A stretch of 64,000 bases of DNA, taken from Candidatus Nanogingivalis gingivitcus (GTDB taxonomy: Bacteria > Patescibacteriota > Saccharimonadia > Saccharimonadales > Saccharimonadaceae). The stretch covers positions 72,146-136,145 of the forward strand of contig NZ_PRLK01000001.1 of assembly GCF_004151455.1 (NCBI RefSeq), given 5' to 3'. Positions within the stretch are counted from its first letter, which is position 1. Each line of letters begins with the position of its first letter. Below are positions 9,194 through 16,809 of the stretch, piece after piece. The notes below the pieces were generated by a model that did not search any database, was not told where the DNA came from, and saw only the letters and a program-made list of their open reading frames with translations. Both the position numbers and the translations under genes were made by a program.

Positions 9194-9865
9194 ATGCGAA
9201 TATTAGTAGTAGATGACGAGAAAAAGATAGCTCTAGGCATAAAAAAAGCGTTAGAATCACAAAAATATGCAGTAGATGTATGCCATGATGGAATAGAAGC
9301 TTTAAATATGGCCGAAGCTATTGAATATGACCTGATTATTCTAGATCGTATGCTTCCAGGTATGGATGGAGTTTCCATAATTAAAAACCTCAGAAGTCAA
9401 AATATCTATACGCCTATATTGTTACTTACTGCCCTTGGCACTGTAAAAGACAAAACTGATGGGTTAGACGCTGGGGCTGACGATTATCTGCCTAAGCCAT
9501 TTGCCCTTGATGAGCTATTAGCTAGAGTTAGGGCAATCTTAAGAAGGCCAAAAGTAAAAGCTGAAATAATACTAACTGTAGGTGACTTATCTTTAAACTT
9601 AAACACTCATTCAGTTAAAAGAAGTAATAAAGACATCATTCTTACTAATAAAGAGTTTTCTTTATTAGAATTTCTCATGCGTAATAAAAATCAACCTATT
9701 TCAAAAGAACAAATTATCACGCACGTATGGAATTGGGATTCTGATATTTTACCAAATAATATCGAGGTATATATTAGCTATTTAAGAGATAAAGTTGATA
9801 AGCCTTTTTCTAAAAAACTAATAAAAACAGTTCGTGGAGTTGGATACAAAATAAGTGATGATTAA
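9194..9865 (+). CDS. OmpR/PhoB-family response regulator
   Basis: Cytosolic DNA-binding regulator of 223 residues. The receiver domain (1-120) has the acidic pair D7/D8, phospho-acceptor D51 in LIILDRMLPGMDG, T79 and K101 in LPKPF. The C-terminal winged helix (about 130-220) contains LTNKEFSLLEFLMRN and ends KTVRGVGYKI, the family pattern. It overlaps the following sensor kinase gene by a few bases, so the two form an operon. Target genes are unknown; the neighbouring P-type ATPase is the obvious candidate. Confidence 0.96.
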   Translation: MRILVVDDEKKIALGIKKALESQKYAVDVCHDGIEALNMAEAIEYDLIILDRMLPGMDGVSIIKNLRSQNIYTPILLLTALGTVKDKTDGLDAGADDYLPKPFALDELLARVRAILRRPKVKAEIILTVGDLSLNLNTHSVKRSNKDIILTNKEFSLLEFLMRNKNQPISKEQIITHVWNWDSDILPNNIEVYISYLRDKVDKPFSKKLIKTVRGVGYKISDD

Positions 9866-10859
9866 TAATATTAAAAAAATACTTAGGCTAGATACAAATA
9901 TTTTTAAGTCTGCCCTATTTCAGCTTACACTAACATATCTAGCTATAATAATGGCAGTGGTATCGATATTTAATATTGTCATATATAATTCATTAAATAT
10001 TCCTGAAATTAATGATAATAAAACAATAAACACCTATAGTCATGAAATTATAGAAATTAGTAGTAAAAAAACTAGAGATAATATATTACAAGCACTATTT
10101 ATCTTAGATACTAGTATTTTAATAGCTGGTTTTTGGGGAAGCTGGACCCTTGCTAAAAAAACTCTTTTACCTATAGAAGAAGCCCATAGGCTTCAATCTG
10201 AATTTGTAAGTAATGCAAGCCATGAGATGCGAAACCCTCTTGCCTCTATGCAATTAGAAATAGAACTAGCCCTAGCAGATAAAAACACTAATAAGAATGA
10301 ATTAAGAGATACCTTAAGGAGTAATCTAGAGGAAGTTAAGTCATTAACATCCCTTATAAATACACTTCTTAAGTTATCTAACATAAATAGCCATATAGAA
10401 CTTGAAAAAATTAACCTTAATGAAACTATTACTAATCGTATAAGTAAATATAAACAAGATATCAAAATGTCATCTACTAAAAACTTTACTATTTACGGAA
10501 ACAAAGATATATTGGAAGAATTATTGTCCATATTAATAGATAATGCATTAAAGTATCGCATCAGTAAAGAAAAAATTGAAGTTAAAACTTTTCGTTATAA
10601 CCGTAAAGCAATACTAGAAGTATCTAACTACAGTAGCAAAATAGCTCCGTCTGAATTAGAAAAACTATTCGATAGATTTTATCGGTTAGATGATGTTAGA
10701 AGTTGCAATGGTAAATGCCAAGGATATGGGCTAGGGTTAGCTATTGCTAAAAAAATAAGTGAAGCATCCGGTTTTCAAATATCGGCTCAAAATATTAAAG
10801 AATCACCTAACAAATATAAAACAACCTTTACTATTAAAATGCCTTTTTATAAAGAATAA
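9858..10859 (+). CDS. Sensor histidine kinase
   Basis: Membrane sensor kinase of about 333 residues and partner of the preceding regulator. Two transmembrane helices (about 18-45 and 77-98) enclose a very short outer loop of some 30 residues. A DHp domain with NASHEMRNPL (phospho-accepting His near residue 120) follows. The ATPase domain has the N box ILIDNALKYR, the F box LFDRFYRLDD and the G box GYGLGLAIAKK. The start could be GTG at 9855 or ATG at 9858; both overlap the regulator gene. With so small an outer loop it may sense within the membrane or through a partner. It ends 2 bases from the convergent guanylate-kinase-like gene, with no clear terminator between them. Confidence 0.94.
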   Translation: MINNIKKILRLDTNIFKSALFQLTLTYLAIIMAVVSIFNIVIYNSLNIPEINDNKTINTYSHEIIEISSKKTRDNILQALFILDTSILIAGFWGSWTLAKKTLLPIEEAHRLQSEFVSNASHEMRNPLASMQLEIELALADKNTNKNELRDTLRSNLEEVKSLTSLINTLLKLSNINSHIELEKINLNETITNRISKYKQDIKMSSTKNFTIYGNKDILEELLSILIDNALKYRISKEKIEVKTFRYNRKAILEVSNYSSKIAPSELEKLFDRFYRLDDVRSCNGKCQGYGLGLAIAKKISEASGFQISAQNIKESPNKYKTTFTIKMPFYKE

Positions 10860-10861
10860 AA

Positions 10862-11590
10862 TTATTTTATTTTATTATACTGCTTTTTTAAGTCTTCTAA
10901 CATTTTTTGTGCTCTAACCCTAACTTCAATATCTTTATAATTAAATTCTATAGGTTGGTGCATTATTTGGTCAATAATCCTTGCGGTATCCCTAAAATCT
11001 TCATTTAAAATAAAATGAAAATATGGTAAGTCTAAAGCAGTAGTTAGGCTATTAATAGCTTCAGGAAGTCTTCTTTTAAACTCTCTTTCAAACTCTTCTT
11101 TATCGTTATATCTATTAGCAAATCTAGACCTCCAAATATCATAATCTGGTGGAAGAATAAAAACAGCTACAACACCAGGACTCATTTTTTTATATTCAGC
11201 AATACCATTAATATCTATATCTGTAACTGCTATTTTATTATTAGAATAAGCATTACAAATTTGACTTACACTTGTAGCATAAATATTACCATGGACAAAC
11301 TTAGCTTCTATAAATTGGCGTTCTTTCAACATTATCTCTGCCTCTTGCGAATCTATAAAATTATAATCAATCCCATTAATTTCTTCTCTTCCGTTATTAA
11401 GTCTCGGTTTTCTTGTAGTATGTGAGATTATATCGCAATACTCCTCATTTTTAAGTAAATGTCGTTTAGTAGTATCTTTTCCAGCACCACTAATACCAGC
11501 AAGAAGTAAAATACGAGTTTTAGCAACCAATTCAATAGCATCCGGTAAAGTTTGGTAATTTTCTACTAAAAATTGGAGCTTATTATTCAT
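10862..11590 (-). CDS. Guanylate kinase-like protein
   Basis: P-loop kinase of the guanylate kinase family, expected to phosphorylate GMP to GDP in the cytosol. The P-loop reads GISGAGKDTT near residue 33. The GMP-binding signature follows: SHTTRKPR, then NGREEINGIDYNFI. At 242 residues it exceeds the usual 190-210 because of an extra N-terminal helix of about 25 residues and a basic C-terminal helix (RVRAQKMLEDLKKQYNKIK). GKDTT instead of the common GKST(L) and the extra segments leave some doubt that it is the housekeeping Gmk. It is transcribed alone from a leaderless-type promoter. Confidence 0.85.
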   Translation of the reverse strand: MNNKLQFLVENYQTLPDAIELVAKTRILLLAGISGAGKDTTKRHLLKNEEYCDIISHTTRKPRLNNGREEINGIDYNFIDSQEAEIMLKERQFIEAKFVHGNIYATSVSQICNAYSNNKIAVTDIDINGIAEYKKMSPGVVAVFILPPDYDIWRSRFANRYNDKEEFEREFKRRLPEAINSLTTALDLPYFHFILNEDFRDTARIIDQIMHQPIEFNYKDIEVRVRAQKMLEDLKKQYNKIK

Positions 11591-11596
11591 TGTTTG

Positions 11597-11605
11597 ATTC
11601 TAACA
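11597..11605 (-). promoter_or_regulatory. Extended -10 promoter, leaderless type (guanylate kinase-like)
   Basis: TGTTAGAAT on the minus strand, 6 bases before the ATG at 11588-11590. Confidence 0.7.
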
Positions 11606-11787
11606 AATTTACAAAATTTTATCAATTTTGTTCAATAATATTTACCGTATTTTATACTCTTCTAACTTTAAAATGTCTTTTCTGCTTCTGAAAAATATTG
11701 CGTTATTCTATGTTTAAACTCATTTGAAATATTTTGATTAAAAGACAAATTAAATATAACCACTTTATTTAATAAAATCAAGAACTA

Positions 11788-12501
11788 CTATTCTACGATA
11801 TTTGCATTCGTGTGAACATTCACAACATCATCAACGTCATCAAGCGCATCAAGTAATTTTTCTAGTTTAGCTTGACTCTCTTCATCTGTAATTTCAATTT
11901 CAGAATTTGGTACATACTGAAGTTCAGCTTCTTTAACTTCTATATTTGATTCTAATAAAGCCTTTCGGACTTTCATTAAATCTTTTTGATCAGTGTAAAC
12001 TGTAATCATTCCATCTTCTTCTACAGCGTCTTCCGCGCCTGCATCAAGAATTTCAAGTAGGGCGTCCTCTCCACTAGCATTAGCTATAATTACACCTTTT
12101 CTAGAAAACTGGAACATAACGCTACCTGCATCAGCAATACGGCCTCCATTTTTTACAAGAGCTGTTTTAACCTCTGGAAAAGTCCTATTTCTATTATCGG
12201 TAGCTGTTTCAATTATAATACCAACCCCTCCAGGACCGTATCCCTCATAAGTAATTTCCTCTAAGGTAGCTGCATTTTTATCTGCAGCCCTAGCTATAGC
12301 TCTATCTATATTAGCATTTGGCATATTAACAGCTCTAGCTTTTTCAATAGCTAAGGCTAGGCTAGGATTCATATCAGGATCTGCTCCAGATCTAGCCGCG
12401 ATGGCGATTTGATTACCGATACGTGTAAAGATAGCTCCTCTTTTAGCATCATTAACACCTTTTTGTCTTTTAATTTTAGACCACTTATTGTGACCAGCCA
12501 T
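11788..12501 (-). CDS. yebC: YebC/PmpR-family regulatory protein
   Basis: Widely conserved protein of 237 residues that acts as a transcription regulator in some bacteria and helps translation of proline-rich stretches in others. It starts with the hallmark MAGHNKWSKIKRQKGVNDAKRG and contains YEGYGPGGVGIIIE and NGGRIADAGSVMFQF. An AAGGAG site 5 bases upstream fixes the ATG. It is a single gene between two intergenic gaps, and in many bacteria it lies near ruvC, which is not the case here. Confidence 0.96.
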   Translation of the reverse strand: MAGHNKWSKIKRQKGVNDAKRGAIFTRIGNQIAIAARSGADPDMNPSLALAIEKARAVNMPNANIDRAIARAADKNAATLEEITYEGYGPGGVGIIIETATDNRNRTFPEVKTALVKNGGRIADAGSVMFQFSRKGVIIANASGEDALLEILDAGAEDAVEEDGMITVYTDQKDLMKVRKALLESNIEVKEAELQYVPNSEIEITDEESQAKLEKLLDALDDVDDVVNVHTNANIVE

Positions 12502-12824
12502 ATATCTCCTTTTTTACTATATACTATCTATAATCTTATTTATATTTTAACATATTATAGTATAATTAAAAATTTCACATACTTAGCTAGATCTAAAAAA
12601 GGCAATATAATATTGTGCCACAAAGAATGAAAATTCAATAGCCTCAATTAATATATGGGCGATAATTCCCCCTTTCGTATAGTTTGTAATTTAATCTTTT
12701 TTATTTTTGTTTTAATTCTATAAAACTACTATATTTTAGCATATATATTATATTTTGTCAATACTTAAACACTTATTAAAATAGCCTTGGGCTATTTTTT
12801 ATCCTAAGGCTATTTATAATCTAA
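12502..12824. other. 323-base intergenic region upstream of yebC and downstream of lepA
   Basis: This AT-rich gap holds the yebC promoter region (TATAAT-like boxes near 12555-12565, minus strand) and the lepA terminator at its left end. It also holds a minus-strand open stretch of 27 codons (12583-12666) preceded by AAAGGGGG but lacking a normal start codon. I see no RNA gene or repeat. Confidence 0.5.
12778..12800 (-). terminator. Intrinsic terminator after the lepA C-terminal gene
   Basis: Nine-bp stem AAAATAGCC/GGCTATTTT with a 3-base loop (12778-12798), T-rich on both sides, 25 bases past the stop codon. It could act in both directions. Confidence 0.75.
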
Positions 12825-14051
12825 TTAATCGCGCTTTAGCATTACAGTAAAGGCTTCGCTAGGTATTTCAACATTACCAAATTTTTTCATTCGTTTTTTA
12901 CCGCGTTTTTGTTTAGCTAATAGCTTCTTTTTTCTAGATACATCACCACCATATAGGTAGCCAGTAACATCCTTACGATAAGCAGAAATATTTTCTCTAG
13001 CAATAAATTTTCCACCTATTGCAGCTTGAATAGCTACTTGAAAATTCTGTCTAGGTATAACTTCTTTTAACTTTGCAGTTATTTCCCTACCCATTTTTAC
13101 GCTCTCTGATCTATGGCACATAACACTAAGTGCATCAACCATCTCTCCGGCAACATAAAAATCTACCCTAACTAAATCTTCAGTTTTATACTGCCATAAT
13201 TCATAGTTAAAGGATCCGTAGCCACTCGTAACACTTTTTAGTTGATCATAAAAGTCTGTTAACAAATTAGCTAGTGGCGCTTCAAAACTAATTAGTACTC
13301 TTTGATCTATATAGCTAAGGTTTTTCTGCAATCCTCTTTTACTAACAATCAATTGAATTACTGCACCTACATAATCTTGAGGTACTACAATCTCGCCCTT
13401 AATCCAAGGTTCTTTGATTTCAGCAATTTTAGTTTGATCAGGCAAGTCAGCTGCTGATTTTATATCTAGCTCTTCTCCAGTAGTTAATAATACATGGTAG
13501 TCAGTTGATGGGTTGGTTATAACTAAATCTAAGTCATACTCCCTCTCAAGCCTCTCCCTAATAATATCCATATGTAAAAGACCTAGGAATCCAATACGTA
13601 CTCCAAAACCTAAAACAGGCGAATTCTCAGGCTCAAACTGTAGGGCAGAATCACTAAGGCTAAGCTTTTCTATAGCATCTTTTAAGTCTTGATAATCTTC
13701 ATTTGAAACAGGAAAAAATCCAGCATAAACAAACGGCTGAACGTTTTTATACCCAGGGAGAGGCTCATCAGATGGATTTTTTGATAAAGTAATAGTGTCA
13801 CCAACCTTAGCGTCTCTTGTTGTTTTTAAGTTAGATACTATATAACCAATCTCTCCAGCTGTCATTTTTTCATAAGGCGTCATCTTTGGCCGCAGCTTAC
13901 CTATTTCTAAGGCTAAACCTTTTGATCCAGTTGCCATCATTTGAATTTCATCACCTTTTTTCAGCTCGCCAGAGAAAATCCTAACATACAAAATCACACC
14001 ACGATAATCATCGTAATAACTGTCAAATATTAACGCTTTCAACTTCTTCAT
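12825..14051 (-). CDS. lepA: LepA/EF4 C-terminal part (domain II to C-terminal domain), separate ORF
   Basis: LepA (elongation factor 4) is a ribosome-associated translational GTPase. This 408-residue ORF holds everything after the G domain. Domain II begins at KALIFDSYYDDYRGV, and the family blocks PFVYAGFFPVSNEDY and GFGVRIGFLGLLHMDIIRERLEREYDLDL follow. The LepA-specific C-terminal domain ends with YGGDVSRKKKLLAKQK, GKKRMKKFGNVEIP and EAFTVMLK. It begins at the linker where intact LepA proteins run on from the GTPase domain. Its ATG overlaps the TGA of the upstream nuclease ORF (ATGA), with a GGAG site inside that ORF. Together with the ORF at 14669-15220 it makes a full-length LepA in two pieces. 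Confidence 0.93.
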   Translation of the reverse strand: MKKLKALIFDSYYDDYRGVILYVRIFSGELKKGDEIQMMATGSKGLALEIGKLRPKMTPYEKMTAGEIGYIVSNLKTTRDAKVGDTITLSKNPSDEPLPGYKNVQPFVYAGFFPVSNEDYQDLKDAIEKLSLSDSALQFEPENSPVLGFGVRIGFLGLLHMDIIRERLEREYDLDLVITNPSTDYHVLLTTGEELDIKSAADLPDQTKIAEIKEPWIKGEIVVPQDYVGAVIQLIVSKRGLQKNLSYIDQRVLISFEAPLANLLTDFYDQLKSVTSGYGSFNYELWQYKTEDLVRVDFYVAGEMVDALSVMCHRSESVKMGREITAKLKEVIPRQNFQVAIQAAIGGKFIARENISAYRKDVTGYLYGGDVSRKKKLLAKQKRGKKRMKKFGNVEIPSEAFTVMLKRD

Positions 14052-14668
14052 TTATCTTCTCCAAAAAAATTCCGATATTCTTCAATTGCTAGCTTTATTT
14101 GCTCTTTATTAAAGACTACATATGCGTGAATACCTTCTTCTATTTCAATTGTTAATAGATTATTTTTATTACTAATATATGGCTGGCTATATAGTTTAAT
14201 ATTTTTTCTATATTTGATATACTTTTTATTTGCTAATAAATTTTTAAGTTTTGAGGGATTTTTAAAGTGTCCATCCTTTATTATTTGAATTAATTCTCTC
14301 CTTAAAGATTTAGTCCTTTTTTCCTCGGCAATTTTTTCAATTTTCTCTTCAGCATTAATTTTCTTTGGGAAAATTATTTCTCCCTTTAAAGCATAGAATA
14401 AAGTTTCTATTAAATCCCTATCGAGTGCGAAAAATTCTGTTTCGGAGATTCTACTTTTACTGAAAATTTCATGTAACATTTTTTCTTTTTCTTCGTAATT
14501 CTCAACTTTAATTGCAATTTCTCGCTGAAGACCAGTAATATTACTATATCCATTTTTTTCTAGATGATACATACGGTTTTCAAAATTTCCTTCACCTGTC
14601 TTCCCGATTTTATAGACACCATCAATTACCGTTTTCATTAAATAAATAACACCCACATTATTTTTCAT
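14048..14668 (-). CDS. GIY-YIG nuclease-like protein (T5orf172/MUG113 type) inserted within lepA
   Basis: A 206-residue protein. Its first 90 residues carry a GIY-YIG-like nuclease fold of the T5orf172 kind: GVIYLMK for GIY, YKIGKTGEG for YIG, ENRMYHLE with the conserved Arg, and KEKMLHEIFSKSRISETEFF for the E..LH..F..R..EwF block. The rest (about 95-206) is Lys-rich and of unknown fold; target DNA binding is a natural guess. It lies exactly between the two halves of lepA. Its ATG directly follows the lepA-N TAG in the same frame, its ribosome site AAAGGAG lies in the last lepA-N codons, and its TGA overlaps the lepA-C ATG. A homing-endonuclease-like mobile gene is the best reading. Confidence 0.82.
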   Translation of the reverse strand: MKNNVGVIYLMKTVIDGVYKIGKTGEGNFENRMYHLEKNGYSNITGLQREIAIKVENYEEKEKMLHEIFSKSRISETEFFALDRDLIETLFYALKGEIIFPKKINAEEKIEKIAEEKRTKSLRRELIQIIKDGHFKNPSKLKNLLANKKYIKYRKNIKLYSQPYISNKNNLLTIEIEEGIHAYVVFNKEQIKLAIEEYRNFFGEDK

Positions 14669-15220
14669 CTAAATCTCCTTTGGTGCTGGGATTTTTTCTA
14701 TTACTGCATCTAAGACACTTTCTACTCCCATACCAGTCTTAGCTGATATATGAAGTATATCCTCTTCTTTACAGCCAAGTAAATTAATAACTTCTTTGGA
14801 CACCCTTGGAATATCAGCTGCCGGAAGATCAATTTTATTCAATACTGGAATAATTTCCAACTCTGCATTCATAGCCAAATAAACATTTGCTAATGTTTGA
14901 GCTTGAATACCCTGCGAAGCATCAACAACAAGTATAGCACCCTCACAAGCTTGCAAACTTCTAGATACTTCATAACTAAAATCAACGTGACCAGGGGTAT
15001 CAATCAAATTGAGTTCAATCCCTTTCCATTCCATCCTAACTGGGGCAAGCTTAATAGTAATACCTTTTTCTCTCTCTAAATCCATAGAGTCTAATAATTG
15101 AGACTTCATATCTCGCTTTTGTACAGTTCCAGTAATTTCCATCATTCGGTCAGCTAAAGTAGATTTACCATGGTCAATATGGGCAATAATACAAAAATTT
15201 CTAATTTTATCTAAACTCAT
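14669..15220 (-). CDS. lepA: LepA/EF4 N-terminal GTPase domain, separate ORF
   Basis: This 183-residue ORF encodes the complete G domain of LepA. G1 is [14 protein letters not shown], switch I is [16 protein letters not shown]3 is [17 protein letters not shown]4 is NKIDLPAAD and G5 is SAKTGMG. It stops after [10 protein letters not shown], at the linker into domain II, instead of continuing for about 400 residues. All GTPase motifs are intact, so the piece should fold and bind GTP; function would need assembly with the product of 12825-14051. A TGTTATACT promoter lies 11 bases upstream of the ATG, with no Shine-Dalgarno. Confidence 0.94.
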   Translation of the reverse strand: MSLDKIRNFCIIAHIDHGKSTLADRMMEITGTVQKRDMKSQLLDSMDLEREKGITIKLAPVRMEWKGIELNLIDTPGHVDFSYEVSRSLQACEGAILVVDASQGIQAQTLANVYLAMNAELEIIPVLNKIDLPAADIPRVSKEVINLLGCKEEDILHISAKTGMGVESVLDAVIEKIPAPKEI

Positions 15221-15231
15221 AAACTATAGCT

Positions 15232-15240
15232 AGTATAACA
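15232..15240 (-). promoter_or_regulatory. Extended -10 promoter of the split lepA operon
   Basis: TGTTATACT, 11 bases before the lepA-N ATG. It would give a leader of only about 4 bases. Confidence 0.5.
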
Positions 15241-15311
15241 GATGTAGTATTTTTAAAAAAGGTTAAAACCAAAAAATAATATGTTATTTTTATTTTAGAA
15301 TTCCAAATTTA

Positions 15312-15965
15312 TTATTTATGAGTAGCTTTCACGAAGTTAATTTTCAACCCCTCTTGGACAAATCTTTTCTCATAAGTTGTCATAACCTTATACTCATCTA
15401 ATAAGTCGCTTTCATGTAAATCAAAGCTAAGCTCTTCAATATTCCACCCCTCATTAACTAATTGTTCTAAGCTCCATTTAAATAGTTCTGTCGCATCAGT
15501 CTTAAAATATAAGGCACCACCCTCTTTTTTTATTAGTTTAGCGTATTTCTTTAAAAAAGTAGGGTGAGTTAACCTTCTACCGCTATTCCTTTTTCTTGGA
15601 TATGGGTCAGGAAAAGTAATCCATAAAGAATTTAAGCTATTTTCTTTAACTACTTCAGTTAACTGATCTCCTCTAGCACGTAAAAACTTTATATTATCTA
15701 AATTATCCAGTTCTGCTTTTCTGGCACCCTGAATTAGCCTATCGCCCTTAACATCAACTGCAAGAAAACACTCACCTGGCTTCATTTTAGCTCTTTCTTC
15801 ACTAAAAAGCCCCGTGCCTGCACCTATTTCAAGGTTATTTACATTTTGAGTATTATCCCACTGGCTAAATTCATAGCAAATTTCAGAATTATGAAAAAGA
15901 GCAAATTTATAAAGCTTTCGCTTACGTGTAATAATATAATCTTTAGGGTTAATTTTTTCAATCAT
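15312..15965 (-). CDS. trmB: tRNA (guanine-N7-)-methyltransferase TrmB
   Basis: SAM-dependent enzyme making m7G46 in tRNA; 217 residues. The SAM-binding motif is LEIGAGTGLFSEERA near residue 45, the TrmB signature FPDPYPRKRNSGRRLTHP follows, and the C-terminal substrate motif is TTYEKRFVQEG. It is the last gene of an apparent operon aspS, secreted protein, membrane protein, trmB, starting 12 bases after the upstream gene. No terminator is obvious before the lepA promoter region. Confidence 0.96.
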   Translation of the reverse strand: MIEKINPKDYIITRKRKLYKFALFHNSEICYEFSQWDNTQNVNNLEIGAGTGLFSEERAKMKPGECFLAVDVKGDRLIQGARKAELDNLDNIKFLRARGDQLTEVVKENSLNSLWITFPDPYPRKRNSGRRLTHPTFLKKYAKLIKKEGGALYFKTDATELFKWSLEQLVNEGWNIEELSFDLHESDLLDEYKVMTTYEKRFVQEGLKINFVKATHK

Positions 15966-15977
15966 TTAATTCTCTTT

Positions 15978-16298
15978 TTACTTTATATTTAAGTTTTGAT
16001 CTTCTAGACCGTCACCAAAATTACCATGGTCTAATGAGTTAATCTTATTATTATAAATATCTTTAAAATTATCTATTACCTTTTCATTAATTTCCCCATC
16101 ACTAGAAAAATCAACACTTTTTTTGTCGCCATCTTTAAGTAATCTTTTCTGTTCTTCTCTAGCCTCTTGATAACTTGGCCTAGAAAGATCTAATTGAGCA
16201 GTACCATCATAGCTATATAAAAATAAGCTAAAAGCTACCACTACTAAGGCTATAGCAAGGGACATTCCTATAAATAATGTAAATTTATTTTTTTTCAT
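15978..16298 (-). CDS. Small membrane-anchored hypothetical protein
   Basis: Unrecognised 106-residue protein. One hydrophobic helix (about residues 7-28, FIGMSLAIALVVVAFSLFLY) preceded by KKNK anchors a short, charged outer tail rich in D, K and N with no cysteines. Its start overlaps the end of the previous secreted-protein gene by 14 bases, with GAGGG as ribosome site, so the two are probably made together. Function unknown; a cell-surface complex with its neighbour is possible. Confidence 0.8.
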   Translation of the reverse strand: MKKNKFTLFIGMSLAIALVVVAFSLFLYSYDGTAQLDLSRPSYQEAREEQKRLLKDGDKKSVDFSSDGEINEKVIDNFKDIYNNKINSLDHGNFGDGLEDQNLNIK

Positions 16299-16809
16299 TA
16301 ATTAATCCCTCTTTAAACACCCCTACTTCCTTTTTGTAGTTTTCTGCAACTTTTAATAATTTATCCATATTAAAATTTACTTCATCTTTAGCTTTCCTTA
16401 CCCTTATTAGCTGATCATAAAAATTATTAGGCTCTTTACTACAACTAATTTTAGTTAGATTCGTAATTTCTCTTTCATAATTTTGATAATTATTTTTAAA
16501 ATATTGTAAGTTACGATTAAACTCAACAGCTAATGAAGATAGATTGATAGAAGTCATATGGTTTAAAGCTATTCTAGCATTAAATCTAGCCATCAAGTTA
16601 TTAGAAAGATTTTCATATTGGCCACCTAGTTTAACCCTCTTAAGGGCATCTTTTGATCTTATCTTTCGTATCTGAACTTCAATATTTTTACAAGAATCCT
16701 TAATAGATTGGATCTTGCTATCAGATAACATATTATCTGCATAAGCTATTTTAGGCTCAGAAAGTATTAACGAAACAATAGCTATAATAATTATTACTCT
16801 ATTCTTCAT
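16285..16809 (-). CDS. Secreted helical hypothetical protein
   Basis: Unrecognised 174-residue protein with a clear Sec signal peptide (basic MKNR, hydrophobic VIIIIAIVSLIL, then a likely cut after AYA near residue 24). The mature part looks all-helical and lacks repeats. It has two cysteines about 85 residues apart (DSCKNIEV and ISCSKEP) that could form a disulfide. The gene overlaps the aspS end by 11 bases and the next membrane-protein gene by 14. A periplasm-like or surface role is inferred only from the signal peptide. Confidence 0.82.
   Translation of the reverse strand: MKNRVIIIIAIVSLILSEPKIAYADNMLSDSKIQSIKDSCKNIEVQIRKIRSKDALKRVKLGGQYENLSNNLMARFNARIALNHMTSINLSSLAVEFNRNLQYFKNNYQNYEREITNLTKISCSKEPNNFYDQLIRVRKAKDEVNFNMDKLLKVAENYKKEVGVFKEGLINEKK

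Noticed and set aside
10860..10861. Missing terminator between the convergent sensor kinase and guanylate-kinase-like genes
   Set aside because: The stops are 2 bases apart and no hairpin was found; antisense overlap of transcripts is possible but nothing in the sequence supports a specific claim.
12583..12666. Minus-strand 27-codon hydrophobic ORF after AAAGGGGG
   Set aside because: It has no ATG, GTG or TTG at the proper place (only ATT/ATC), so a coding call is not supported despite the good ribosome-site-like sequence.
14048..14668. Intein or intron interpretation of the lepA insertion
   Set aside because: There is a stop codon before the insert and a frame change after it, no Hint-domain motifs or splice-junction Cys/His-Asn, and the ORF fills the insert completely with no room for a group I or II intron core.
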